Of a stretch of 64,000 nucleotides of DNA, positions 34,985 through 45,114 are shown one piece after another. This stretch comes from Procambarus clarkii (Eukaryota; Arthropoda; Malacostraca; Decapoda; Cambaridae). Positions within the stretch are counted from its first letter, which is position 1; the number at the start of each line of letters is the position of its first letter. The notes beneath the pieces were generated by a model that searched no databases, was not told the DNA's origin, and was given only the letters and a program-made list of their open reading frames with translations. The position numbers and the translations under genes are program-made. The DNA lies in assembly GCF_040958095.1 (NCBI RefSeq), contig NC_091193.1, forward strand, positions 27,324,953 through 27,388,952, in the 5' to 3' direction.

Positions 34985-35240
34985 CCATCTTCTTGAGGTT
35001 ATCTTGAGATGATTTCAGGGCTTTTAGTGTCCCCGCGGCCCGGTCCTCGACCAGGCCTCCACCCCCAGGAAGCAGCCCGTGACAGCTGACTAACACCCAG
35101 GTACCTAATTTACTGCTAGGTAAAAGGGGCATAGGGAGAAAGAAACTCTGCCCATTGTTTCTCGCCGGTGCCTGGGATCGAACCCAAGACAGGATCACAA
35201 GCCCCGCGTGCTGTCTGCTCGGCCGACCGGCTCCCCGGTC
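34985..35240 (-). mobile_element. tRNA-derived SINE
   Basis: On the - strand: a head CGGGGAGCCGGTCGGCCGAG with B-box-like GGGTTCGATCCCAGG about 55 bp on, then GGGCAGAGTTTCTTTCTCCC, TTTTACCTAGCAGTAAATTA and a GC-rich body GTCGAGGACCGGGCCGCGGG, ending ATCTCAAGATAACCTCAAGA. The 74-codon frame within it is a SINE artefact. Confidence 0.75.
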
Positions 35241-35457
35241 ATGGACAGTGCCTGTTTGTTACAGAGGCCAAAGTTAACGTTTGCCCTCTGCACTGGAGCT
35301 TGCCTTTTGTATTCGATTATCTAAGTTACAGTACATTGTTAAACTCATCCATTTTACTGTTATCACTTTCACGGGGCTACGATATTTGTTGTAGTTTAAT
35401 CAAGTTTAACTTACCACTCTGCATCGCTCCTAGGATCCCTCAATAATTTACAACTTG

Positions 35458-36650
35458 CAATGAAGCAAGCCCACAAGGTAGCGTGGGTCACGGCCTGGCC
35501 ACCATGAAGCAAGCCCACAAGGTAGCGTGGGTCACGGCCTGGCCACCATGAAGCAAGCCCACAAGGTAGCGTGGGTCACGGCCTGGCCACCATGAAGCAA
35601 GCCCACAAGGTAGGGTGGGTCACGGCCTGGCCACCATGAAGCAAGCCCACAAGGTAGGGTGGGTCACGGCCTGGCCACCATGAAGCAAGCCCACAAGGTA
35701 GCGTGGGTCACGGCCTGGCCACCATGAAGCAAGCCCACAAGGTAGGGTGGGTCACGGCCTGGCCACCATGAAGCAAGCCCACAAGGTAGCGTGGGTCACG
35801 GCCTGGCCACCATGAAGCAAGCCCACAAGGTAGGGTGGGTCACGGCCTGGCCACCATGAAGCAAGCCCACAAGGTAGGGTGGGTCACGGCCTGGCCACCA
35901 TGAAGCAAGCCCACAAGGTAGCGTGGGTCACGGCCTGGCCACCATGAAGCAAGCCCACAAGGTAGCGTGGGTCACGGCCTGGCCACCATGAAGCAAGCCC
36001 ACAAGGTAGGGTGGGTCACGGCCTGGCCACCATGAAGCAAGCCCACAAGGTAGGGTGGGTCACGGCCTGGCCACCATGAAGCAAGCCCACAAGGTAGCGT
36101 GGGTCACGGCCTGGCCACCATGAAGCAAGCCCACAAGGTAGCGTGGGTCACGGCCTGGCCACCATGAAGCAAGCCCACAAGGTAGCGTGGGTCACGGCCT
36201 GGCCACCATGAAGCAAGCCCACAAGGTAGGGTGGGTCACGGCCTGGCCACCATGAAGCAAGCCCACAAGGTAGGGTGGGTCACGGCCTGGCCACCATGAA
36301 GCAAGCCCACAAGGTAGCGTGGGTCACGGCCTGGCCACCATGAAGCAAGCCCACAAGGTAGCGTGGGTCACGGCCTGGCCACCATGAAGCAAGCCCACAA
36401 GGTAGGGTGGGTCACGGCCTGGCCACCATGAAGCAAGCCCACAAGGTAGGGTGGGTCACGGCCTGGCCACCATGAAGCAAGCCCACAAGGTAGGGTGGGT
36501 CACGGCCTGGCCACCATGAAGCAAGCCCACAAGGTAGCGTGGGTCACGGCCTGGCCACCATGAAGCAAGCCCACAAGGTAGCGTGGGTCACGGCCTGGCC
36601 ACCATGAAGCAAGCCCACAAGGTAGCGTGGGTCACGGCCTGGCCACCATG
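35458..36650. repeat. 44-bp minisatellite, 27 copies
   Basis: Unit ATGAAGCAAGCCCACAAGGT, AG, C/G, GTGGGTCACGGCCTGGCCACC. Units are otherwise essentially identical; the only frequent difference is the C/G in the middle. 36651-37200 contains no recognised gene. Confidence 0.97.
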
Positions 36651-37212
36651 GAAATACTCTCAAAATTAGTCTGTTGAAGGATAAGATTTGATCACCCCAC
36701 ACTGGGCACAACGAAATAAATATACAGTTAATCTTTCCCTAACCATGACAAAACCCCTTGAACTGCCTCTTGACCCTATTGATGTGCAGGCCTAAACCTC
36801 TGAAGGAGTACACGTGGAGTGTCCTTTATCCTCCCAGTTTATTGAAATCGTCTTCAGCTTTACTCCTATAAAGCACAAGAAACGCAGAGAAGGAGTGTAG
36901 ATGCACTTCAATAATACATTAAATAAATGAGATAGGTAGCCGGTTCATGAAAGAGAAACAACGGCTCATCTGAGTTAAAATCCCAACAGTTAACAAAATA
37001 CGTGTAGCGAGTAGATTATCCCAATAATATACTCGCTCCAAACGCTTTAGCCTGAGAGAAACAAAGCTCTTCTTGGTACTAATTATGGAACTCAAACCTT
37101 TCCCAACTTCCACATACTATTCCTGTCAACCTTTGGAGAATGGTGAGGCGTTGCCCGAGCATAAAAGCAGCAGAGTGGCGAATAATAACTACCATTTGGT
37201 CACCACTTGGTC

Positions 37213-37372
37213 CGGGAGACATCTCCCGTCACGCAGGGTGCAGTTGCGCCTCCACAGATCTCCAGTATCATCTATTGATACTGGTAATGGCTCGAAAGGG
37301 CCACCACTTACGGGCTATTCATGCCCGTGCCACCTCTTGGGTGGCTTAATCTTCATCAATCAATCAATCTGA
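37213..37372 (+). mobile_element. SINE-like repeat, copy 1
   Basis: Begins CGGGAGACATCTCCCGTCAC, carries GGGCTATTCATGCCCGTGCC and ends in an (ATCA)n tail. It is nearly identical to 37408-37565. The tetranucleotide tail and repeat structure fit a short retroposon; no A/B boxes are obvious. Confidence 0.6.
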
Positions 37373-37407
37373 ATAATAACTCATCAATATGAGAATATAC
37401 AACACGG

Positions 37408-37565
37408 GAGACATCTCCCGTCACGCAGGGTGCAGCTGCACCTCCACAGATCTCCAGTATCATCTATTGATACTGGTAATGGCTCAAAAGGGCCACCACT
37501 TACGGGCTATTCATGCCCGTGCCACCTTTTGGGTGGCTTAATCTTCATCAATCAATCAATCACTC
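37408..37565 (+). mobile_element. SINE-like repeat, copy 2
   Basis: Same start, body and (ATCA)n end as copy 1, with only a few substitutions (GCAGCTGCACC for GCAGTTGCGCC). The two lie in direct orientation about 35 bp apart. Confidence 0.6.
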
Positions 37566-37989
37566 GAATAATAACTAGTCTACTTTCAAGTGTGATCTAG
37601 AACAGACACGTGCGAGATACTGTACCGCCGCTCAGTGCGTCCAACTCACCAAAGTATCACCTGTGTACTTCTGTATATTCGACCAAATATATATATTATC
37701 TTAGTGTTTGTGTTTATTGTCACCATACTTTACGTAACAATAGAACCGTTACATTGGTCACTCCGGGGTCACCGGTCATGTGACGTCCCCAGTTAAGCAT
37801 GTATAGCGCCTGCGTGTGCATTAACTGGCAACATGAGGTCCCCAGTGCCGACGTTTATGGCCCAGACGCCACCAGTACCAGCAGTACCTAGTGTTGCAGA
37901 GTGTTTTAAAAGTATAAGTATTTAGTATAAGTTATATGTTTTATGAAGTAGACATCTGAGCTTTAAAGACAAGAGGAAAGACAGTTGAA

Positions 37990-38385
37990 TAACAAAATGA
38001 TCAGATACCACTATCCGAGAGAGACTACTGGGTTCCCACCACCAGGGGGTGGGGACTTTACCGGTCCCCGGCGGTCTCTGTTACTTTGCCTCAAGGGCCT
38101 TTGTTGCTTCAGTACTTTTGTACTTTAGTACTTTTGTCTGGGTTTCCATGTTTTGTGGGAAATTCGAAGTTTTCTCGAATATGAACAGTATTTGACCACT
38201 CCTCAGAAAGCGACCCACAACGGTCGACTAACAACCTAAGTTCCTAATTAATGCTAGGTGAACAGAGGCGACGGGGTGCAAGGAGACGTACCTAGCTGTC
38301 TCGCCCTGCTCAGGATTCGAACCCAGGACGTGCCGGTTGTGAGCCGACAGTGCTGACCACTGAGCCACAGGTTACCCGTGACGAA
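37990..38385 (-). mobile_element. Composite tRNA-derived SINE, copy 2
   Basis: Same architecture as 30903-31262: GTGGCTCAGTGGTCAGCACT head near 38365, GGGTTCGAATCCTGAGCAGG B-box region, and an end with CCGCCGGGGACCGGTAAAGT and CTCTCGGATAGTGG. 37566-37989 and 38386-38619 have no other feature. Confidence 0.7.
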
Positions 38386-38619
38386 GCGCGCTTCCCAAAC
38401 GAATATATAGAAGTGTTTCGTTATAAATATTGGAATACAATCAATATACTCCTATGATATAATGTATTTTTGTGCTTGGAAAAAACACGCCTGAGAACTG
38501 GGACTTTATGTGCCTATGTGCTTTAATATACCTATAAATTTTCTCTCATATTTTATTTTTTTTCATGTTATGTAACTATTATCATTCATCGAGAAACTTA
38601 ATCTTTCTCGTAGGAAAGA

Positions 38620-38792
38620 ATCTTAGTAACTGGAGGGGCGGCCAGATGGGCAACGCCACCAGTGTGGCGCCGCCCGCCCCCCGGGCGTTAAGAGCCCGCA
38701 CGTGCACGCCTCGTGCCCGGGCGCCCACCGGGTCAGGGGCGAAGCAGAGCCCCCAAGGACCACGCCTAGGGCAAGCAAGCCTGGCCGCGTGT
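38620..38792. repeat. GC-rich repeat, left part split by LINE insertion
   Basis: Contains GGCGGCCAGATGGGCAACGC, GTGGCGCCGCCCGCC, CACGTGCACGCC and GGGGCGAAGCAGAGCCCCC. These are the same ordered blocks as in the repeats at 45245-46030. It ends in the 14-bp sequence duplicated on the other side of the LINE. Confidence 0.7.
38779..38792. repeat. Target site duplication, 3' side of I/Nimb-like LINE
   Basis: GCCTGGCCGCGTGT, an exact match to 45085-45098. The 14-bp length fits LINE target-primed integration. Confidence 0.8.
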
Positions 38793-38872
38793 AAGTAAGT
38801 AATTATCAAAAGAAGGCACCAAACCGGGAAGGCTATGTAGCACCATCAAGTACGCAAAATAATCAGAGGGCG

Positions 38873-41800
38873 CTAAATATCACCAAGGATGCCAATACGA
38901 GAACAAAAACGCATAAGGCGAACGATATCAAAAGTATCCGAGTCACCAAGAATTCTATCGAGGGACAGGTGACCGCGAGGGGCGGTCGGAAAGCAAGACA
39001 CACGCTCGTCCTGGAAGTCAGGACATTCAAGAAGGACATGCACGACCGTAAGAGGGACGATGCAACTAGGACAATAAGGAGCAGGGCGGCGTTCCATCAA
39101 GTGACCATGGGTTAAGCGAGTATGGCCAATACGCAACCTCGCCAGAGCTGTTTCCCACCGCCGGTTACGGTGGAAGGAGGACGGCCACGAGGAAACACAA
39201 CATTTAAGAGTACGTAGCTTGTTACCAGTAACAGACAACCAAGAAGCCTGCCAACGGGTAAGGACTGAGGAATGGATAACCGGGTAAAAGTCGGAATACG
39301 GAATGCCTTTGCGAGAGATGGGACAAGAGCGGACAGCTTCCTTGGCAGCAGCATCCGCACGCTCATTTAAAGACACACCAATATGGCTGGGAACCCAACA
39401 AAACTCAACCGACTTAAATTTACTGTGAACGAGAAACAGCCAATGCTGGATCTCGACAACTACTGGATGAACCGGATTAAAGGACCCGAGAGCCATGAGG
39501 GCACTACGAGAGTCAACAACAACCACAAAGGAAGACTGACAACGAGAAAGCAGGAGACGAAGAGCATAGAGAATAGCATAAAGTTCCGCTGTAAAGATGC
39601 TAGTCTCCAGAGGCAAGCGACACACATAAGTGCGATCAGGAAAAACAACAGAGTAGCCAACACCGTCCGCTGACTTAGACCCATCGGTGAAGACAGAAAC
39701 GGAGCGGGAGTGAGAAGAAAAGTGCTCGAGGAAAAGGCGTTTGAGAACCGTAGGAGGGGTAAAAGCTTTAGTGATACGGGTCAAGGATGTACAAAACCGC
39801 GGAAGAGGGACCCTCCACGGGGGCAAAGAAGGAACAACACGAGGAGAAACATCAGAAATACGAATGGAAAGAGAATCCTGTAGGCGAGATAACCGGACAG
39901 AAAGAGGGAGGTGGTGAAGAGGAACAGGAACCGCAGGAGGGGTAAAAGTTAAAGCACGACAGAGGCGAGAGGAAGGATGTTGCAAGGACCACGCAAGATA
40001 GCGAAGACAGTAGCGATCACGGCGGTCCTGGAGAGACAGGAAGCCAGTGTCAACATACAAGCTAAGGATGGGAGTCGAACGAAAGGCACCAGAACTGAGA
40101 CGCAACCCAGTATGGTGCAAAGCATCAAGACGGCGAAGAGTAGAAGGAGAAGCAGACGAGTAAGCAGGGCAACCATAATCGAGCTTAGACAGTACGAGAG
40201 AGGAATGTAAAGCAAGGAGAGTGCGCCTATCTGCCCCCCAAGAAGTATGGGACAAGACCCGAAGGAGGGTAAGGGCCTTAGAGCACTCAACACGGAGGTA
40301 AGAGATATGGGGAGACCAAGACAAACGAGTGTCAAGAAATAACCCCAAAAGCTTCGCGGAATCTTTGTATTCAAGGGGATGACCATAAAGTGACAAAGAG
40401 GGACGAAGAACAACCCGTTTCCGCGTAAAAGTCATGGCACAAGTCTTAGAAGTAGAGAACTTGAAGCCATGACCTGTGGCCCAAGACGACACGGCATCAA
40501 TGGCAAGTTGAAGCCGGCGTTGAAGGAGAGGCGAATCATCACCCTGACAACAAAGGGTAAGATCATCGACATAGAGAGCGGAGAAGACACCAGAAGGAAG
40601 AGAGGAAAGAAGACCATCGAGGGCAACCAGAAAAAGAGTAGTGCTCAGAACACTACCCTGGGGCACACCTTCGTATTGCTGAAAAGAGGGAGAGAGAGCG
40701 GTACCAAGGCGCACCCGAAAGGAACGACGAGAGAGGAAGCTGCGGAGAAAGAGAGGGAGATGACCACGAAGGCCAAAAGAATGGAGTTGAGATAGGATAT
40801 GATAACGCCAAGTGGTGTCATAAGCCTTTTCTAGGTCAAAAAGGACGGCAACAACGGAGGTCTTCGCAGCAAAAGCAGTACGAATATAGACCTCCAAGTT
40901 CACCAGGACATCTGTCGTGCTGCGGCACTTGCGGAAACCAAATTGAGAAGGGGAGAGGAGGTGATGGTGTTCCAGGAACCACATCAGACGAACGTTAACC
41001 ATACGTTCAAAGAGTTTGCAGACACAACTTGTGAGAGCAATAGGGCGAAAGTCCTTAGGGGAAGTACCCAGAGACCCCGGTTTGCGAACAGGGAGGACAA
41101 CGGCATCGAGCCAGTCCTCAGGGACTGACGACGACTCCCAGATCCGATTATACAGACTCAGTAAATACTGAGACGTGCTCGGAGGGAGATGGCGAAGCAT
41201 CTCATAATGAATACCATCGGAGCCCGCCGCTGTAGAACCGCAGAGGGCCAGGGCAGAACGAAGTTCAGAGAGAGAGAAGGGATCATTATAGGGAAGCTGA
41301 AGATGAGTGCAGAAATCTAAAGGACGAGACTCAAGGACAGGTTTACGAAGAATGAAAGATTGGGGAAGATGAAGACCAGAGCTAACAGAAGAAAAGTGGG
41401 AACCCAGTTCGGAAGCGACCTGCAACGGGTCCGCCACAAGAGTACCATGGAGGTGAAGGACCGGAGAAACATCGGGAACGAACTTACCCGCTATCTTGCG
41501 GATACGCTTCCAGATCTGGGCCAGAGGGGTTTCGGACGTAATTGTTGAGACATAAGATGCCCAACATTCACGCTTAGCCGTACGGATGGCCCTACGGGCC
41601 ACCGCACTCGCTTTCCGAAAGAAAAGAAAAGAATCGGTCGTCTGCCTACGGCGGTGCCTCTTCCAGGCTGCACGCTTACAGCGGACAGCCCGAGCACAGT
41701 CCGCATTCCACCAGGGAACGCACTTCCGTGGACCCCGAGAGGAAGAGCGAGGAATAGAGCGGAGGGCAGCGTTGAAGACAGTGTCATGAAAAAGGAGGAG

Positions 41801-42631
41801 AGCGCGAGAGAGAGGCAGAAGGGAGAGGTCAGAGAGAGCAGCACTGAGGGTAAATAGGGTCCAGTCTGCCTTAGCAAACTGCCACCTAGGGAAAGAGAGG
41901 GAAGGGCGAAAAGAGAAAAAGGAAACAAGGATGGGGAAATGATCACTTCCATGGAGGTCATCAAGAACCTGCCACGTGAAATCTAAGTAAAGAGAAGAAG
42001 AGCAGAGAGAAAGATCAAGACAAGAAAGGGTGCGAGTCCGAGAGTCCAAATGAGTGGGCTCACCAGAATTCAGAAGAGACAGGGAAGAAGATAGGAGAAA
42101 CGGCTCAAGGAGGCGACCCCGGGTATTCGTCAGAACGTCACCCCAAAGAGAATGATGACAATTGAAGTCACCCAGCAGGAGCACAGGCTCCGGCAAGGAG
42201 TCTAGGAGGTGTTTCAAATCAGGAAGAGAGAGCGGGACACTCGGGGGGACATAAATGGAACAAACTGTGTACCATTTCCCCACAAAGATACGAGCAGCAG
42301 AACAATGGAGAGGCGAAGGAAATAGTAAAGGAACAAAGGGAACATCTGCACGAATCAAGAGAGCAGAAGAATTAGAAGCCCCAGCAATGGCTGGGGGGGG
42401 GGGGGGAGAGAGAAAGGAATAGCCACGAAAACGACCAGGACGAGCACCAAGCATTGGCTCCTGGAGACAGACACAAAGGGGCGAAAACCGCGAAATCAGA
42501 AGTTGGAGTTCGAGGAAATTGGCGTAATAACCTCGAACGTTCCATTGAAGAATGGACAACGACGAGAAGAGAAAGGACAAAAACAGAGAACAAGGAAGAA
42601 ACAAAGGCGAAAGAGCAACAGAGCACGTTAA
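38873..42631 (-). CDS. I/Nimb-like LINE ORF2 (APE endonuclease, RT, RNase H)
   Basis: A multidomain polyprotein of about 1250 residues for target-primed reverse transcription. Numbering from a TTG at 42604: APE endonuclease 18-230 (LQWNVRGY, catalytic E near 49, LLGDFN near 145, SDH near 220). RT about 500-770 (FRPIALTSC, LFDLEKAYDTTW, GVPQGSVLS, active-site YVDD near 678). RNase H about 970-1090 (FTDGS, AELYA, VDSRSAL, ERADAAA; D974, E1007, D1031 and D1084 present). A Cys/His-rich tail follows near 1170-1200. No in-frame ATG occurs before the endonuclease. The frame opens right at the ORF1 stop with an ACG overlapping it (TAACG, 42627-42631), the probable restart point and the start used here; an alternative is fusion by frameshift. 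All catalytic residues looked for are present. Confidence 0.9.
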   Translation of the reverse strand, partial: LTCSVALSPLFLPCSLFLSFLFSSLSILQWNVRGYYANFLELQLLISRFSPLCVCLQEPMLGARPGRFRGYSFLSPPPPPAIAGASNSSALLIRADVPFVPLLFPSPLHCSAARIFVGKWYTVCSIYVPPSVPLSLPDLKHLLDSLPEPVLLLGDFNCHHSLWGDVLTNTRGRLLEPFLLSSSLSLLNSGEPTHLDSRTRTLSCLDLSLCSSSLYLDFTWQVLDDLHGSDHFPILVSFFSFRPSLSFPRWQFAKADWTLFTLSAALSDLSLLPLSRALLLFHDTVFNAALRSIPRSSSRGPRKCVPWWNADCARAVRCKRAAWKRHRRRQTTDSFLFFRKASAVARRAIRTAKRECWASYVSTITSETPLAQIWKRIRKIAGKFVPDVSPVLHLHGTLVADPLQVASELGSHFSSVSSGLHLPQSFILRKPVLESRPLDFCTHLQLPYNDPFSLSELRSALALCGSTAAGSDGIHYEMLRHLPPSTSQYLLSLYNRIWESSSVPEDWLDAVVLPVRKPGSLGTSPKDFRPIALTSCVCKLFERMVNVRLMWFLEHHHLLSPSQFGFRKCRSTTDVLVNLEVYIRTAFAAKTSVVAVLFDLEKAYDTTWRYHILSQLHSFGLRGHLPLFLRSFLSRRSFRVRLGTALSPSFQQYEGVPQGSVLSTTLFLVALDGLLSSLPSGVFSALYVDDLTLCCQGDDSPLLQRRLQLAIDAVSSWATGHGFKFSTSKTCAMTFTRKRVVLRPSLSLYGHPLEYKDSAKLLGLFLDTRLSWSPHISYLRVECSKALTLLRVLSHTSWGADRRTLLALHSSLVLSKLDYGCPAYSSASPSTLRRLDALHHTGLRLSSGAFRSTPILSLYVDTGFLSLQDRRDRYCLRYLAWSLQHPSSRLCRALTFTPPAVPVPLHHLPLSVRLSRLQDSLSIRISDVSPRVVPSLPPWRVPLPRFCTSLTRITKAFTPPTVLKRLFLEHFSSHSRSVSVFTDGSKSADGVGYSVVFPDRTYVCRLPLETSIFTAELYAILYALRLLLSRCQSSFVVVVDSRSALMALGSFNPVHPVVVEIQHWLFLVHSKFKSVEFCWVPSHIGVSLNERADAAAKEAVRSCPISRKGIPYSDFYPVIHSSVLTRWQASWLSVTGNKLRTLKCCVSSWPSSFHRNRRWETALARLRIGHTRLTHGHLMERRPAPYCPSCIVPLTVVHVLLECPDFQDERVSCFPTAPRGHLSLDRILGDSDTFDIVRLMRFCSRIGILGDI

Positions 42632-44550
42632 AGAATATCAGGGTCGGGATCAGGGTCAGCAAAGTCAGGGTTAGGGGGCATGGGTAAACTGAGCAAAGAC
42701 GGAGGGAAGGAAACGGGAGAACAGATCAGAGGTGGGCGGGCAGGGTCCGGAGGAGGAAGAGGAGGAGACAACGGAGAGGAGCAGTCAAGGACAGCAGCAG
42801 GAAGAGGGGGAGTAGAAAGAGGGGAGCGCACCCCAGCAAGAGCAGCAACCGAAAGGGAAGCAGGGGCCAAAGAAACCTCCATAGCAGGAACAGGGGGCGC
42901 AAGCACTGAAACGGGAGGGGAAGGAGCAACAGAGCCAGAAGGAGGAGCTGAGGAAGAAAGCGAAGCCTTCTTACCCGCCGGGGAAGAGGAAGGAGAGGAG
43001 CCAGGCTTACGCTTCTGACTTAAAGAGACAGGTGTCCCAGCAACTACGTACCGGGCAACGGATTCCAGTGTCTCAACAGGAGAAGCCGAACGAGAGCACA
43101 CACGACGGCCGTTAGGAGAGCGATGGACATCCGCCCGCACCGACAGGCGGTGGGGAGAGCCGATAGATGGAGGAAGAGGATGGGAAGGAGGATCGGAGGG
43201 GGACGAGGAAGAAGACACAGAAGACACGACAGACCGGGTAGAAGGAAGGGGAACCCCAGACAGAGGACCAGGAGGAGGATCCTTCGGGAGAGAACCCAAA
43301 GGGACAGAGGAGGGGGCAGTGGGCGCATCAGGGTCCAAGGCCCGGAAACGGTTGTGAGTCTGAGGAAGGCGGGAAGGACGAGGAGAGGAAGAGCGCAACA
43401 CGCGAGCATAAGAGATATTAGCATAAGGCGGGAGCCGGCGAACCTGGCGCCTCGCCTCAGGAAAAGATAAACGCTCCCGGTGCTTCAAGTTGAGGACAGC
43501 TGCCTCAAGCTTGTAATGGACACACGCACGGGAGAAGGTAGGATGGGCCGCACCGCAGTTGAGGCAACGAGCCTGGGGAGAAGCGCACTCCGACTTAGAG
43601 TGACCTTCGCCACCACACAAAGGACAGAGAGAGACAGTCCCGGAGCAGCGGAGGGCACCATGCCCAAACCTCCAGCACTTGTTGCAGAGCCGAGGAGAAG
43701 GAATGTACTCCTGGACAGAGCACCTGGCACCAGCAAGAATGATAGAGGGTGGATGGGTCCTACCATCAAAGGTAATCTTCACAACCCGGAGGGGTTGACG
43801 GCGACTACCACGAGGGGGACGAGTAAACGTGTCCACCTGGAGAATAGAATGGCCCTGGGCAGCGAGGATATGGCGAATATCGTCGTGGCAGTCGCGCAAG
43901 TCCCGAACACCGGTCGCAACATGGGGCGGGAGCAAAATAGTGCCAACACTGGCATTCAACTGAGCGTTCTTCGAGACCCGAACGGGGGTCTCGCCAAGGC
44001 AGGATAAGGCAGCCAAGCGGGAAGCAGCATCCTGAGAAGGAGCAGCAACGACACGTGTACCGAGACGAGTGGGGTTGAAAGTAATGGAGGCATCCACGGA
44101 ATCAATGAGATGTCGATGGAGGGAGAAATCGTCAGGAGGCGCAGAATCAAGAGGGAGGAGATCAAAATATTTGGCCCACGAAGCGGGACCAAACAAGGCT
44201 TGATAGGTAGCAGAACTGGAAGGAATCGAGCGAGGCCGGCTATGACGAGGACGGCGGTGAGAACCCCCAGAGAGAGAGGGGTTAAAAGGTGCAGTAGTTA
44301 CAACCAGAGAAGGAGCCGCGCCAGGGGACAAGGTAGTCACCACTGGGGGCTTGGGGCTCGACCCAACCACAGAGGAGGGAGGGGAGCCAGAGGAAGGAGT
44401 CAGAGAGGCCAAAGGAGGAGCAAGGTCGGGGCCCAATGCAGCGGAGGCTACAGAGCCCGGTCTTCCAATACGGACCGACTCGGGGGCTTGGTCGCCCACC
44501 CCACGAGCCTGAGAAGGTAAACCAGAAGAAGCCGAAGCAGGGGTAATCAT
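42628..44550 (-). CDS. I/Nimb-like LINE ORF1 (Gag-like RNA-binding protein)
   Basis: 640 residues from the ATG at 44548-44550 (upstream GTG and other codons are open but unlikely starts). The N-terminus (1-110) is Ser/Pro-rich and disordered. A globular middle (about 115-280, …LVVAAPSQDAASRLAALSC…) resembles the RRM-like part of LINE Gag proteins. Then come three zinc knuckles: C-x2-C-x4-H-x4-C at about 289-302 and 309-322, and a related C-x2-C…C at 329-343. The C-terminal 250 residues are again Ser/Pro-rich and end in a DPDPDPD stretch. Such proteins coat the LINE RNA and escort it to the nucleus. It overlaps the opening of ORF2 at its stop codon and is intact. Confidence 0.85.
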   Translation of the reverse strand: MITPASASSGLPSQARGVGDQAPESVRIGRPGSVASAALGPDLAPPLASLTPSSGSPPSSVVGSSPKPPVVTTLSPGAAPSLVVTTAPFNPSLSGGSHRRPRHSRPRSIPSSSATYQALFGPASWAKYFDLLPLDSAPPDDFSLHRHLIDSVDASITFNPTRLGTRVVAAPSQDAASRLAALSCLGETPVRVSKNAQLNASVGTILLPPHVATGVRDLRDCHDDIRHILAAQGHSILQVDTFTRPPRGSRRQPLRVVKITFDGRTHPPSIILAGARCSVQEYIPSPRLCNKCWRFGHGALRCSGTVSLCPLCGGEGHSKSECASPQARCLNCGAAHPTFSRACVHYKLEAAVLNLKHRERLSFPEARRQVRRLPPYANISYARVLRSSSPRPSRLPQTHNRFRALDPDAPTAPSSVPLGSLPKDPPPGPLSGVPLPSTRSVVSSVSSSSSPSDPPSHPLPPSIGSPHRLSVRADVHRSPNGRRVCSRSASPVETLESVARYVVAGTPVSLSQKRKPGSSPSSSPAGKKASLSSSAPPSGSVAPSPPVSVLAPPVPAMEVSLAPASLSVAALAGVRSPLSTPPLPAAVLDCSSPLSPPLPPPDPARPPLICSPVSFPPSLLSLPMPPNPDFADPDPDPDIL

Positions 44551-45084
44551 CTTGACGAAAGAAGAATTCACTCACGAATGTGCCCCCACACCCACCATGG
44601 AGCCACAATTAGAGGCAGAACACCCAACAAGAAGCTATCGCCGATCTTGTCGGGGCCTCCTAGGGGTGCGTCGTGAGTATACGCCCCACAAACGCCACCT
44701 TAAGAAACCGACAGTCCGTCGAGATCGGGTTCAGTGACGAAGTGGGGATTGACAATAAAAGGTTCCCCTCGCTCTCGACGTCGGGTACTGCAGTTCTACG
44801 GGTGCAAGAGTATGCCTCCTCAAGCACCCGGGCGTCAAAATAGAAGAAGGCCAAGGGAAGAACCAGAACGAGCAAAAGGTCGGCAGGAAACGGCAAGCAG
44901 ATAGGAGAAGAGGGGGGAGAAAAACGAAACAGAAGGAAAAGGAAAAGATGCCCAGCAGAATTGGAGAGGACGGCAGCAGGAGCACAAGGCTAGAAAAGGA
45001 CAGAGGACTGTCCCAAGGAGCATCACACTCCGGCAGCCACCCACTAAGCCCCCACACGGCGACAACGAGCTGAGCGGGGAGGGG
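44551..45084 (-). promoter_or_regulatory. 5' UTR / presumed internal promoter of the I/Nimb-like LINE
   Basis: 534 bp between the target duplication and the ORF1 ATG. The - strand starts CCCCTCCCCGCTCAGCTCGT. LINEs of this group carry a Pol II promoter at the very 5' end; no clear Inr/DPE is asserted here. Confidence 0.5.
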
Positions 45085-45098
45085 GCCTGGCCGCGTGT
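45085..45098. repeat. Target site duplication, 5' side of I/Nimb-like LINE
   Basis: GCCTGGCCGCGTGT, an exact copy of 38779-38792. Confidence 0.8.
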
Positions 45099-45114
45099 GC
45101 GTCACCACCAGATC

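Larger units (their letters stand above)
38793..45084 (-). mobile_element. Full-length I/Nimb-like LINE
   Basis: About 6.3 kb between two copies of a 14-bp duplication. In - strand order: 5' UTR 45084-44551, ORF1 44550-42628, ORF2 ending at 38873, and a short 3' UTR ending GATAATTACTTACTT. Both ORFs are uninterrupted. The joined flanks (…CCTGGCCGCGTGT + GCGTCACCACC…) rebuild a unit of the surrounding GC-rich repeat, similar to CCTGGCCACGTGGGCGACAC at 45923, which independently supports the boundaries. Clean ORFs suggest a young insertion. Confidence 0.85.

Noticed and set aside
42680..44520. + strand ORFs rich in Arg/Glu/Gly
   Set aside because: Antisense shadows of the LINE ORF1.
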